Notes: generated by a model from the sequence alone, not told the origin. A stretch of DNA of 39,616 bases from Verrucomicrobiota bacterium (GCA_027619375.1 JAQCFL010000008.1:1-39616), one strand, 5' to 3'. Shown: positions 17,001 through 24,264, numbered from the stretch's first letter. Translations and numbers: made by a program.

Positions 17001-17184
17001 GGCCCCCGCCCCCATCGGGCGGGACAACATCGCCACCTCCGGTTCCTCCGCCGCCCCGGGAGGAGATGGAGGACTCAAACTCAACCTCCCCAAGCGCCGG
17101 CCGACCCTGAAAACAGGCCGGAATGAGCTCTGCCCCTGCGGCTCCGGCAAGAAGTTCAAGTCCTGCTGCGGCCGGGAAGCGTAG
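14014..17184 (+). CDS. secA: preprotein translocase ATPase SecA
   Basis: The start is set at MLKWTLQKIVGS (14014), which aligns with SecA N-termini; the ORF opens 24 codons earlier. The product is 1056 residues, against 901 in E. coli. Walker A is QTGEGKT with TGEGKT at 188-193, Walker B/DEAD is IIDEVDSILIDEAR, motif VI is RQLRGRCARQGDPG, and the C-terminal zinc motif is CPCGSGKKFKSCCG. The extra length lies mainly in a helical segment of about 80 residues between the N-terminus and EAYAVVKNAARRL, and in an enlarged preprotein-binding region. Similar expansions are known in Bacteroidota-type SecA. It drives Sec-dependent export at the inner membrane, which the many secreted proteins here would need. 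It has no clear Shine-Dalgarno, and no other sec gene is adjacent. Confidence 0.98.
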   Translation: MLKWTLQKIVGSKNQREIKRLRPIIAKINEFEERLQRGTLEDLHAKVRAWQTHLHRYLPLEHLATRREIQRMDSEGLATTSAALEERIAPLRQEFSSLPARVQATPESIDAAKTAFHAIEDEFPKVRAKYLDEILPEAYAVVKNAARRLVGSTITICDQPLDWDMVHFDVQLIGGATLHRNMIAEMQTGEGKTLVATLPVFLNALTGLGVHVVTVNDYLARRDSEWMGAVFKFLGLTVGTIQNQMPPHERREQYACDITYGTNAEFGFDYLRDNGMASSRSEQVQRGHYFAIIDEVDSILIDEARTPLIISGPSSVATSTEIYDRHKPLIEQLVKKQNQLCNDLAEEAKKALEAGDDDLAGQCMFKIKLGQPRNRQLLRLMEDPDLRRLLQKSELSMYQDAQKRALFQIKEEIFFTIDEKSHDADLMEMGRNFLSPDDPDAFVLPDLASAFAEIDANLELPDEVRAKKKEEVQIRLDGQGERMHAISQLLKAYCLYEKDVEYVVQGGKVVIVDSNTGREMPGRRWSDGLHQAVEAKEGVAVEQETQTYATITIQNYFRLYEKLAGMTGTAETEAAEFSDIYGLDVLPIPTNQPNQRTDRNDQVFKTRREKYNAVITVIQEAHTKGQPVLVGTASVESSETLARMLKRAKIPHAVLNAKLHRQEAEIVSRAGHKGSVTVSTNMAGRGTDIKLSEGVAELGGLFVVGTERHESRRIDRQLRGRCARQGDPGMSQFFISFEDDLMRNFAAAERMTSMMERFGMEDGEALEHRWLNRSVETAQKRVEQNRYRQRKYVLDFDDVMNKQREVVYGYRNEVLGSEDPRELIYELIEKAIPEKVESYLLDRDEGSPDYNELIGWVNTTFPLRLDREANTFEEKTPKEITEFIVAQVKQAYELKVTHEEPQLLDNLERHIMLVAIDRLWQEHLYNMDSLRDGVHLRAQGQKDPLIEYKNEAYALFVTLMDSIDNEVLNNLFRSTTNLEKFEQFMHNLPFQLSGTEAPAPIGRDNIATSGSSAAPGGDGGLKLNLPKRRPTLKTGRNELCPCGSGKKFKSCCGREA

Positions 17185-17245
17185 ATTGAGGCCCATCGGA
17201 CCCCGAATTGGAGCAAAAACCCCGTATTTCCTGCCAAAACTTGGC

Positions 17246-17274
17246 TTGACGAACTCCGGGGCCACTCCTAGTCT
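17246..17274 (+). promoter_or_regulatory. candidate promoter of rpsU
   Basis: TTGACG (17246-17251) is followed by a 17-base spacer and TAGTCT (17269-17274). The predicted start of transcription is near 17281, about 27 bases before the rpsU ATG. The same -10 hexamer TAGTCT recurs before ktrB and before the Na/Pi transporter. Confidence 0.5.
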
Positions 17275-17307
17275 CCGCGCCCCTACCCTGCACAGGAGAG
17301 ATTACAC

Positions 17308-17574
17308 ATGGCGAAAAACACCATCCGCGGCATCATCGTAAAGAAGGGCGAGTCTGTTGACCGCGCCCTCAAGCGTCTCAAGACCAAGCTCGACACCGAA
17401 GGCATTCTCGAGGAGATGCGCCGTCGCCGTGCCTTTGAGACCCCCACCGAGCGCAAGATCCGCAAGGCCCGCACTTCGATCAAACGACACAAGGTCCGCT
17501 GGCGCTACGTCTCCGAAGGCACCGACGCCAAGAACGCCGAGCGCAAAGCCACTCGCGAAGCCGCCGAGGCCTGA
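17308..17574 (+). CDS. rpsU: 30S ribosomal protein bS21
   Basis: The protein is 88 residues, basic, beginning MAKNTIRGIIVKKGESVDRALKRLK, with the bS21 core LDTEGILEEMRRRRAFETPTERK. bS21 is a small-subunit protein near the anti-Shine-Dalgarno region and helps initiation. AGGAGAG eight bases before the ATG is one of the best ribosome binding sites in the window. The C-terminal extension after VRWRYV is Ala/Glu/Lys-rich, longer than the usual 70-residue forms. The gene has its own candidate promoter and a strong terminator, so it appears monocistronic. Confidence 0.95.
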   Translation: MAKNTIRGIIVKKGESVDRALKRLKTKLDTEGILEEMRRRRAFETPTERKIRKARTSIKRHKVRWRYVSEGTDAKNAERKATREAAEA

Positions 17575-17603
17575 AGCCGCACGGTAACACAATTTTCAAA
17601 TTG

Positions 17604-17633
17604 GGCGGTCCGTTTCGGACCGCCTTTTTTTTT
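17604..17633 (+). terminator. intrinsic terminator of rpsU
   Basis: GGCGGTCCG pairs perfectly with CGGACCGCC (9 bp) around a TTT loop and is followed directly by nine T residues. It sits 30 bases after the rpsU stop. Confidence 0.95.
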
Positions 17634-17737
17634 GTGGTCTGCCGCAGAATCTGTGGGCGACTGAGCGTTGCCTGCGAGCGGAATTTTGCCGCTGCGTGAC
17701 CGATGATAGCAGGTCGGCCCAAGCCGATTTCGACACT

Positions 17738-17887
17738 GACGGTCGCTCCGCGCCGTCCGGTGGGTTGGCGCATCGAGAAACACTCCAACCCGGGCACGTT
17801 CGGAGGTCCGTCAATCAACGCTTTCATGCATCAACGCTTCATGCCGTGGGGAGAGGTGAAACAACCGGACGGCGCGGAGCGACCGTC
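17738..17887. repeat. inverted pair of GACGGTCGCTCCGCGCCGTC
   Basis: The 20-base sequence at 17738-17757 reappears exactly as its reverse complement at 17868-17887, and the match extends into flanking CGGT. Each copy is itself a hairpin: 8 bp stem with a bulged T and a TCC loop. A third copy starts at 39598 and is cut by the window end. The arrangement, two inverted copies about 110 bases apart, resembles a REP doublet (BIME-like). Confidence 0.75.
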
Positions 17888-17981
17888 CCCTTCGATCATT
17901 CAAGGAGAGCTGGCGTTTATTCTCCAGGGAAATCAATGTTGTTCTTAACTTGGCTGGTCCCTTCTAACACATTGCCTCCTG

Positions 17982-18002
17982 CTCGTGACGCCGCGTCACG
18001 GG
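17982..18002. repeat. intergenic hairpin, CCG loop
   Basis: CGTGACG and CGTCACG (17984-18000) form a perfect 7 bp stem around CCG, extendable by one G-T and one C-G pair. It has the same size class as the other intergenic hairpins. Confidence 0.5.
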
Positions 18003-18088
18003 ATCAAAACCTTCTCTTGATTCCACTACCATCGGGATGGTCCCCACCCGGTTGGCGAGACCACGCTACGCCCGGCACCCCCCCGCCA

Positions 18089-18118
18089 TTGACTTACCCG
18101 GTGCGGCCCCGATAGTCT
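18089..18118 (+). promoter_or_regulatory. candidate promoter abutting the ktrB GTG start
   Basis: TTGACT (18089-18094), an 18-base spacer, and TAGTCT (18113-18118). Transcription would begin about at 18125, the first base of the annotated GTG, so either the mRNA is leaderless or the true start lies further inside. Confidence 0.45.
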
Positions 18119-18124
18119 GCCTCC

Positions 18125-19870
18125 GTGCTGAACGCGCTCGATCCCATCCGAAGGCGTCTCGAAAGGCCCCTGCTGTTTGACGGATTGGCGTTCGCACTGG
18201 CCAGTGTCGCCGCCGGTCTGTTGCTCATGGAAATCGGCTGGGACCTCGACGCCGCCGCACGGGCATCGGTGATCCGCTCGTCTTTCGCCCTCGCCGGGCT
18301 CGTGCTGCTGCTGGAAGTCCTCCGCGTGGTTATTCTCCGCAGCGAGCGCACCAGCCTGTGGCAAAAGCTCCTGATGACCGGCATCCCCGCGCTCGCGCTG
18401 GCACAGATGTTCGTCGCCGAAGCCCTCTTCGGCGAGACCGGCGGCCTTGCCTTGCGCGGCACCGGTCTGCTGATGCTGGCGACCAGCCAGCTCACTCTAG
18501 TCGCCTCCGCCCTGCTGCGCCTCGTCCGGCTCACCGATCGCGCCTGGTTTCGGAAGGCCTCGCCCGGCATGCTGGTGGTGGGGAGCTTCGTCACCGTCAT
18601 CCTCATCGGCACCCTCCTCCTCAAAACCCCAAAGGCCACCTCCGGGGGCATCACCTGGATCGACTCGATCTTCACCAGCACCAGCGCGGTGTGTGTGACC
18701 GGCCTCATCGTGCGCGATACCGCCGTCGATTTCACCTTCAGCGGGCAGGCCATGATCCTTGTCCTCATTCAGATCGGAGGCCTCGGCGTGATGACCCTTG
18801 CCTACTTCCTCGCCCTCATGTCGGGTCAGGGCATCTCATTGCGCGACCGCGTGTTCCTCAATGAGATGCTGTCGCAGAACAACGTGCTGATGGTCGGCCG
18901 CTTCGTGTTGCGCATCGTCCTTATCACCCTGCTCCTCGAGGCGCTCGGCGCGTGGATCCTCCATCTCCGCTGGGGCGGTCTCGGCGGCGGTCTCTGGCAC
19001 AGCGTCTTCCACTCGGTCTCGGCCTTCTGCAATGCCGGCTTCTCCACCTTTTCCAGCGGCCTCATGGACGACGCCGCACGGGAGGAACGAGTCGTGCAGA
19101 CCGTGATCATGGTGCTGATCGTCCTCGGCGGGCTTGGCTTCGTCACCGCCGGACGCGTGCCCGGGCTCGTCTTCGCGCCGTTGCGGCGGAAGTTGTTGGA
19201 AACGCTCGGCCGACGGGGGCCGAAGGTGCGGGTGCCGGTCCACGTGCGGCTGGTTTTATTCACCACCGGAATCCTGTTGCTCGGCGGTGCGCTCGGCTTC
19301 ACCTGGGTCGATGCCGCCGACCCGTGGCCCGCCGCCTTCAACAGTGTCACCGCCCGCACGGCCGGCTTCAACATCACCGAGATGGCCGACCTGTCCGCTG
19401 CGGGCGTGGTGTTGATGTGCTTCCTGATGGTCGTCGGGGGCAGCCCCGGCGGAACCGCCGGGGGCTTGAAAACCACCACGGTCGCCCTCGGCGTGCTCGA
19501 AATCCGGCGCATCGTACTCGGCCGCACCGACGTGAATCTCTGGGGCCGCCGGGTGTCGCGCGACGTCCTCGACCGCTGCCACGCCACCCTGGTCCTCAGC
19601 TTCCTGTGGATCATCGCTTCCGTCGTCGCGGTCGCCGCGCTCGAGCCCCGACTCGCCCTCGACGACGTCATTTTCGAATGCGTCAGCGCCTTCTCGACCG
19701 TTGGCCTCAGCCGCGGCATCACCGGTGATCTCGGTACCGCCTCCAAACTGGTGATCATCACCACCATGCTGGTCGGCCGGATCGGCATCCTCGCTTTCGC
19801 CATTTCCCTCGGCGGTCGCCCGCGACCCCGGCATTTCCGCTACCCCGAAGCCCGCCTGCCCCTGAACTAA
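18125..19870 (+). CDS. ktrB: TrkH/KtrB-type potassium transporter, membrane subunit
   Basis: This is a 581-residue integral membrane protein with many hydrophobic helices. The four TrkH/KtrB P-loops are visible in order: TSTSAVCVTGL, HSVSAFCNAGF, NSVTARTAGF and ECVSAFSTVGL, each carrying the filter glycine. They line a K+ pore driven by ion gradients. About 100 extra N-terminal residues with additional hydrophobic helices precede the core, longer than the roughly 450-residue KtrB of Bacillus. The GTG start at 18125 has no Shine-Dalgarno. The stop is one base before the ATG of the ktrA-like gene, so the two form a tight operon encoding membrane and gating subunits. Confidence 0.93.
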   Translation: MLNALDPIRRRLERPLLFDGLAFALASVAAGLLLMEIGWDLDAAARASVIRSSFALAGLVLLLEVLRVVILRSERTSLWQKLLMTGIPALALAQMFVAEALFGETGGLALRGTGLLMLATSQLTLVASALLRLVRLTDRAWFRKASPGMLVVGSFVTVILIGTLLLKTPKATSGGITWIDSIFTSTSAVCVTGLIVRDTAVDFTFSGQAMILVLIQIGGLGVMTLAYFLALMSGQGISLRDRVFLNEMLSQNNVLMVGRFVLRIVLITLLLEALGAWILHLRWGGLGGGLWHSVFHSVSAFCNAGFSTFSSGLMDDAAREERVVQTVIMVLIVLGGLGFVTAGRVPGLVFAPLRRKLLETLGRRGPKVRVPVHVRLVLFTTGILLLGGALGFTWVDAADPWPAAFNSVTARTAGFNITEMADLSAAGVVLMCFLMVVGGSPGGTAGGLKTTTVALGVLEIRRIVLGRTDVNLWGRRVSRDVLDRCHATLVLSFLWIIASVVAVAALEPRLALDDVIFECVSAFSTVGLSRGITGDLGTASKLVIITTMLVGRIGILAFAISLGGRPRPRHFRYPEARLPLN

Positions 19871-19871
19871 C

Positions 19872-20555
19872 ATGAAATACGGAATCATCGGAATCGGTGC
19901 CTTCGGGCGCAACCTCGTCATCGAGCTCTCCAAAATGGGCCACGAAATCCTCGCCGTCGATCTCTCCGAGAACGCGGTCGAGCGAATCAAGGACCACGCC
20001 GCCCTCGCCGTCGTCGCCGACGCGACCCGGGCCGCCGTGGTCGAGGAACTCGGACTCGCTTCGCTCGATGTGATTGTCGTGGCGATCGGCAAGCAGTTCG
20101 AGGCCAGCGTGCTGGTCTCCACCCGCCTCTACCAGGTGAAAGGACCCACCCTCTACGTCCGCGCGGTCAACGAGCTGCACGTCCAGCTCCTCGGGATGGC
20201 CGGGATCGAGGGCGTGATCCAGGTCGAGGCGCTGGCAGCCTCGCAGTTCGCGCGGCGGCTCGACAACCAGAGCCTCGTCCGCCACTTCGGGGTGGACCGC
20301 ACCCACGCGGTGGCGGAGATCGGCGTGCCGGAGACCTTCATCGGACGCACCCTGAGCGAGGTCGGACTGCGCCCGAAATACCGTCTGAACCTCATCACGA
20401 TCCGCCGCGGAAGCGTCCCGGAAGAGGCCGGCGAGGCCCTCGACTCCGTCCCCACCCCGGACTTGCGCTTCGAACGCGGCGACTTGCTCGTGGTTTACGG
20501 CCACGAGAATGATCTACGGTATTTCTCGGAGAAGGTCGTGGGTCAGGATGGTTGA
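19872..20555 (+). CDS. ktrA: KtrA/TrkA-type cytosolic RCK gating subunit
   Basis: The protein is 227 residues with one RCK_N and one RCK_C domain, the size of KtrA rather than the duplicated TrkA. It starts MKYGIIGIGAFGRNLVIELSKMGHEILAVD, a Rossmann nucleotide-binding motif with the acidic residue at the end of strand two. The C-terminal half (IGRTLSEVGLRPKYRLNLITIRRG, RGDLLVVYGHENDL) is typical RCK_C. It forms a ring that binds ATP/ADP or NAD(H) and gates the KtrB pore. It is separated from ktrB by one base and convergent with fabF. Confidence 0.93.
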   Translation: MKYGIIGIGAFGRNLVIELSKMGHEILAVDLSENAVERIKDHAALAVVADATRAAVVEELGLASLDVIVVAIGKQFEASVLVSTRLYQVKGPTLYVRAVNELHVQLLGMAGIEGVIQVEALAASQFARRLDNQSLVRHFGVDRTHAVAEIGVPETFIGRTLSEVGLRPKYRLNLITIRRGSVPEEAGEALDSVPTPDLRFERGDLLVVYGHENDLRYFSEKVVGQDG

Positions 20556-20674
20556 TGAACGATCAAGAGCCCGCTTTCACCCCTGCCGGATCGCCCTGCG
20601 GCCGCACTGCCCTTTGCGAGAAGGGAATAAATTGGTGAAGCCGCTTGCCGCTCCCCGGCCGGTGGGCTCCCCGC

Positions 20675-21919
20675 CTAAAACGCCTTCACCAACAGCGAGG
20701 CGTTGTGCCCGCCGAAGCCAAAGGAATTGCTCAGCGCCGTCGCCACCTTCACTTCCCGGGCCAAGGTCGCCACGTAATCCAGATCACAACCCTCTTCCGG
20801 GTCCTCCAGGTTGATGGTTGGGGGAACAATCCCCTCCTTGATGGCCATGATGCACGCCGCGATTTCCACTCCCCCGGCCGCGCCCAGCAGATGCCCGGTC
20901 ATCGATTTGGTGGAACTGACCAGCAGCCCGTTGTTGGCGTAGTCGCCGAAAGTGGCCTTGATGGCCTTCGTCTCCGCCACATCGCCCACCGGAGTGGAGG
21001 TGCCGTGGGCGTTCACGTAGTCCACCTGGTCGGGATTCAATCCGGCATGGCGCAAGGCCATCTCCATGCAGCGCCGTGCCCCGGAGCCGTCCGGCTGCGG
21101 CGAGGTCATGTGATAGGCGTCTCCACTCGACCCATACCCCACCAACTCCGCATAAATCTCCGCGCCCCGTGCCTTGGCGTGCTCAAGCTCCTCGATCATC
21201 AGTACTCCCGCCCCTTCGCCCATCACGAAGCCGTCCCGTCCCTTGTCGAACGGCCGGGAGGCCCGCTGCGGCTCATCGTTGCGCGTGCTCAGGGCCCGCA
21301 TGCTGCTGAAGCCGCTCAGTCCCATCGGAAGAATGGTCGCCTCCGCGCCCCCACACAGAAAGGCCTCCGCGTCCCCAAACTTGATCATCCGCCACGCCTC
21401 CCCGATGCTGTGATTCGAAGTCGCACAAGCCGTCACGATGGCCATGTTCGGCCCACCGAATCCATACTCCATCGAAATCATGCCACTTGCGATGTTGGAG
21501 ATCATCATTGGGATCACGAAGGGACTCACCTTCGACGGTCCACGCTCCAGCAGGACGGTGTGCTCCCGTTCGAGGGTGGCGAGTCCGCCGATGCCACTGC
21601 CCACCATCACCCCGATCCGGTCGCCGTTCACCTTCGCCGGATCCATCCCGCTGTCCTCCAATGCCATCTGCGCCGCGGCAATCCCGAAATGCGCATAGCG
21701 ATCCGCCCGACGGGCGTCCTTCGGATTGGTGAAAAACGGGCTCGGATCAAAATCCTTCACCTCTCCCGCGATTTGGCAGGGATACGCCTCCGGATCGAGC
21801 AGCGTGATGCGGCCGATGCCGCTCCTTCCGTTCTTCAGTCCATCCCAGGTCGTGGCCAGGTCATTGCCAAGGGGACTGACAACGCCAATTCCAGTTACTA
21901 CAACTCTGCGGTCGGTCAT
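20675..21919 (-). CDS. fabF: beta-ketoacyl-ACP synthase II (KAS II)
   Basis: The protein is 414 residues, the family length. It starts MTDRRVVVTGIGVVSPLG. The catalytic triad is visible: Cys165 in VTACATSNH, His305 in NAHGTSTPVGD, and His343 in KSMTGHLLGAAGG. It condenses malonyl-ACP with acyl-ACP in fatty acid elongation in the cytoplasm. No acpP or other fab gene is adjacent, which is unusual because acpP-fabF pairs are common. It is convergent with ktrA and 64 bases downstream of the zinc-ribbon gene; the candidate promoter between them suggests separate transcription. Confidence 0.97.
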   Translation of the reverse strand: MTDRRVVVTGIGVVSPLGNDLATTWDGLKNGRSGIGRITLLDPEAYPCQIAGEVKDFDPSPFFTNPKDARRADRYAHFGIAAAQMALEDSGMDPAKVNGDRIGVMVGSGIGGLATLEREHTVLLERGPSKVSPFVIPMMISNIASGMISMEYGFGGPNMAIVTACATSNHSIGEAWRMIKFGDAEAFLCGGAEATILPMGLSGFSSMRALSTRNDEPQRASRPFDKGRDGFVMGEGAGVLMIEELEHAKARGAEIYAELVGYGSSGDAYHMTSPQPDGSGARRCMEMALRHAGLNPDQVDYVNAHGTSTPVGDVAETKAIKATFGDYANNGLLVSSTKSMTGHLLGAAGGVEIAACIMAIKEGIVPPTINLEDPEEGCDLDYVATLAREVKVATALSNSFGFGGHNASLLVKAF

Positions 21920-21951
21920 GAGATTAAGAAACGCCTACGTGGCGCAACCTG

Positions 21952-21980
21952 TGCATAAGGGGCCGGACTCGGGGAATCAA
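21952..21980 (-). promoter_or_regulatory. candidate fabF promoter
   Basis: On the minus strand TTGATT (21980-21975) is followed by 17 bases and TATGCA (21957-21952). The predicted leader before the ATG at 21919 is about 26 bases. It starts right after the stop codon of the upstream small gene. Confidence 0.42.
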
Positions 21981-21983
21981 GCC

Positions 21984-22223
21984 TCATCCCAGTCTGCGAT
22001 CCCGCCCCCGAAAGTTCTCCCGGCCGCACTGGGGACACGCCCGCGCAACGCGCCGATCAGGCGCCTCATAGGCACAGCCACACACCCGGCAACGCACCGT
22101 GGAGCGCTTGATGGCGTTGGCTCGCACCCGGTCACGCCGCCGATCAATGAAGCCACTGATCCCCGCCCCCAGGAAACACGCCCCCAGGATCACCATGAAA
22201 AACTCTGCCAGGGTGACCTCCAT
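21984..22223 (-). CDS. small membrane protein with a zinc ribbon
   Basis: The protein is 79 residues. Residues of about 6-27 (AEFFMVILGACFLGAGISGFI) form one membrane helix, followed by a basic stretch and a treble-clef-like CRVCGCAYEAP...ACPQCGREN with two CxxC pairs about 18 residues apart, which would bind one zinc. Its ATG shares the A of the TGA stop of the upstream TonB-like gene (TGATG), so the two are translationally coupled. This places it as a fourth member of the exbB-exbD-TonB-like operon. No function is known to me. Confidence 0.75.
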   Translation of the reverse strand: MEVTLAEFFMVILGACFLGAGISGFIDRRRDRVRANAIKRSTVRCRVCGCAYEAPDRRVARACPQCGRENFRGRDRRLG

Positions 22224-23035
22224 CAGCGCTCCTCGATTTCGGGATTCTCCTCGGGATTCGTCGCCTCAAAACGAACCACCACCACATCAAGAGTCATTTC
22301 CCCGGCGTCCGGATCCGCGTCCAGATGTTGCTTTCGCAACCACGCCTTCAAGGCCTCATCGATCTCCGATCCAAGCCCCTCAAGGGAGAGACAAAAATTC
22401 ACCCGCCCCTCCGGTGTCACTCCCACCGTAAACGTGGCATCGATACCCACCAACTCGGCCCGCTTCTCGCCTCCCCACTCAATCCTCCTCGTTCCCCAGC
22501 GCTGCTTCAGCGGCCCCCTCGCCACCGACACGGCATCGACCCTCTTCGCCACCTCGCCCTTGATCACCCTGTTCGGTCGCACCTTGGTGGGCGGCAACGG
22601 AAATAGTTCCACCTCCATCAAATCCGGAAGGGTCATGTCCTCTGGCTTCTCGATCTGCGGAAGAAGACGAGGCTGATACGCACAACTCTCCGCCAACGCC
22701 GTTGTCAAACTCTCCATCTCCTGGCGCAGCGAGCCGGTCCCGGGCGGATCCCAACGATCCGGAAAGGGTGATTGAAAACGCGCCCAGTCGAGCAACTCCC
22801 GCGAGGTGGCGTCGTCATCATCCAGCGCGATCACCTGCGCCGCCTCCCGGGTGGGAATCGCAATGAGCGGCACCCGCACGTGCAAGACCGAGGCCGCAGC
22901 CGCAAAGAGTCCCGTCGCCACCATGACACCCGCAATGACCCGCCCCAGCGAACCACCCGGCACCCGCCAGGCAAAGGAAAGCCCGGCTTCCTGATCGTCC
23001 TGCTGCCGACGTCCGATGCGGCTACTCGTCTTCAT
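22223..23035 (-). CDS. TonB-like energy transducer, hypothetical
   Basis: I set the start at MKTSSRIGRRQQ (23035), inside the last codons of exbD, giving 270 residues. There is a cytoplasmic basic N-terminus, one membrane helix (VIAGVMVATGLFAAAASVL), then a periplasmic region. The C-terminal part (GIDATFTVGVTPEGRVNFCLSLEGLGSEIDEALKAWLR) has the strand-helix-strand feel of a TonB C-terminal domain, and its place after exbB-exbD supports that role. The Pro-rich spacer typical of TonB is missing, and the middle is acidic and Pro/Leu-rich instead. The start overlaps exbD by 14 bases. No TonB-dependent receptor is nearby. The function is inferred from position. Confidence 0.6.
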   Translation of the reverse strand: MKTSSRIGRRQQDDQEAGLSFAWRVPGGSLGRVIAGVMVATGLFAAAASVLHVRVPLIAIPTREAAQVIALDDDDATSRELLDWARFQSPFPDRWDPPGTGSLRQEMESLTTALAESCAYQPRLLPQIEKPEDMTLPDLMEVELFPLPPTKVRPNRVIKGEVAKRVDAVSVARGPLKQRWGTRRIEWGGEKRAELVGIDATFTVGVTPEGRVNFCLSLEGLGSEIDEALKAWLRKQHLDADPDAGEMTLDVVVVRFEATNPEENPEIEER

Positions 23036-23504
23036 TGGGCTCCGGGGTTGGGGGAACATTCACATCCCCCGCAGCAGGCTCGGGCGACTCCTCCCCCCTC
23101 CGGCTTCCAACCAGCATCACCGTGAGCCCCAACTTGCGGCCCACCTCGATGATCTGCCGTTCCACCGCGACCGGCAGCATCCGATCAGCCAGCAGGAGCA
23201 CCGTCTCCGCACCCGCCTCCTCCGCCGAACGCTTCAGCTCCTCCTCCAATTCCTCCAAGGCCACCCGCTTCAAGCCAACGTAAATCATCGGGATCGGTCC
23301 GCTCCGCGCCGTCACCACCACCCGCGGCCCGTAGTGCGGCAGACGAAAATTGCTCTCCGGCAGACTCACCACCGACACCCCCGCCTCCCGCTCGACATTC
23401 GTGATCAAAACAAAGAACACCAACAACAGCACCAGCACGTCGAGCACGGCCAGCAGATGCACAATGGCGGGCCGCTCCGGCAAAGTGAGCTTCGCCTTCA
23501 TCAT
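23022..23504 (-). CDS. ExbD/TolR-family proton channel subunit
   Basis: The protein is 160 residues. It starts MMKAKLTLPERPAIVHLLAVLDVLVLLLVFFVLIT, a short cytoplasmic tail and one membrane helix with the conserved Asp expected for proton passage. The periplasmic domain follows (VVVTARSGPIPMIYVGLKRVALEELEEELKR), typical of ExbD/TolR. The C-terminal tail EPAAGDVNVPPTPEPNEDE is acidic and Pro-rich. With the ExbB-like protein it would form the proton-driven motor. The ATG overlaps the exbB stop by four bases (ATGA). Confidence 0.88.
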   Translation of the reverse strand: MMKAKLTLPERPAIVHLLAVLDVLVLLLVFFVLITNVEREAGVSVVSLPESNFRLPHYGPRVVVTARSGPIPMIYVGLKRVALEELEEELKRSAEEAGAETVLLLADRMLPVAVERQIIEVGRKLGLTVMLVGSRRGEESPEPAAGDVNVPPTPEPNEDE

Positions 23505-24208
23505 TTCGCTCCGTCGGCGCGCTTCTCCAAAAGGGTGGCCTTCTCCCTCGCCTCCACTTCGTCCCGGAAGGAAACGATCTCCGTCTGCGAACGCGCGTCA
23601 GCAATCAGGTTCACGACCTCGATTCCGGTCCGCTCCAATCGATACAACAACCGCTTCCCTTTCCCAATCATCGAGAGGTAAAATACATACGAACCCGTCG
23701 CGATGGTGAGCCCGGCGGCGGTGGTCACGAGGCTCTCGAAAATCCCGCCCGCCATGCCGGCCTGCGTGATCAGGCCCCCCTGCTCGTTGATCTCCATGAA
23801 CACATCCAGCAGCCCCAGCACGGTCCCCAGAAGCCCCGCCAGCGGTGCCAACAGCGCGATTCCGAGGAGCGCCCGGAGATTCTTCTCGATCCGCGGCACC
23901 TCCAGACACACCGCTTCCTCCGCGATGTCCCGCAAATCGGAACGAGGCATGTGGTTGCGGATCAGAACGCTGTGCGCCACCCGCGCCACCGGCCCCGGCG
24001 AACGGGAGGCCTCATGAATCGCCTCCGCAAACGCCTTCCGACGAACGTGGTTGGCAATCCCCCGCAAAAAATCGGCCGCATTGATCCGCACCCCGTGGAA
24101 ATACAGCAGCCGCTCCACCACGAAAACCACCGCAAAAAAGGCGAGCACCGCCTGCAGCCAAAGCACCGGGCCGCCATGGTTCAAGAGGTCATCCATTGCA
24201 GGCACCAT
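23501..24208 (-). CDS. ExbB/TolQ/MotA-family proton channel
   Basis: The protein is 235 residues, or 231 from the alternative ATG at 24196 (MDDLLNHGG), which better fits family N-termini. There are three membrane helices: LWLQAVLAFFAVVFVVERLLYF, LLGIALLAPLAGLLGTVLGLLDVF and ESLVTTAAGLTIATGSYVFYL, the last two being the diagnostic MotA/TolQ/ExbB pair with the small-residue GLLGTV motif. It forms the pentameric part of an inner-membrane proton channel that energises a TonB- or TolA-like partner. It is first in a tightly overlapping four-gene set and 56 bases downstream of glnS. Confidence 0.9.
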   Translation of the reverse strand: MVPAMDDLLNHGGPVLWLQAVLAFFAVVFVVERLLYFHGVRINAADFLRGIANHVRRKAFAEAIHEASRSPGPVARVAHSVLIRNHMPRSDLRDIAEEAVCLEVPRIEKNLRALLGIALLAPLAGLLGTVLGLLDVFMEINEQGGLITQAGMAGGIFESLVTTAAGLTIATGSYVFYLSMIGKGKRLLYRLERTGIEVVNLIADARSQTEIVSFRDEVEAREKATLLEKRADGAK

Positions 24209-24264
24209 ACCCCCCGCCCCCCGCCTTGGCGAGAGCTTAAGCGTCTGTGAACAACCGGCTCAGC

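Larger units (their letters stand above)
17634..18124. other. repeat-bearing intergenic region before ktrB
   Basis: This gap of about 490 bases shows no credible gene. It contains an inverted pair of a 20-base hairpin repeat (17738-17757 and 17868-17887), another hairpin at 17982-18002, and the candidate ktrB promoter at its right end. The short ORFs listed through it read across the repeats and have no family resemblance. Confidence 0.6.
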
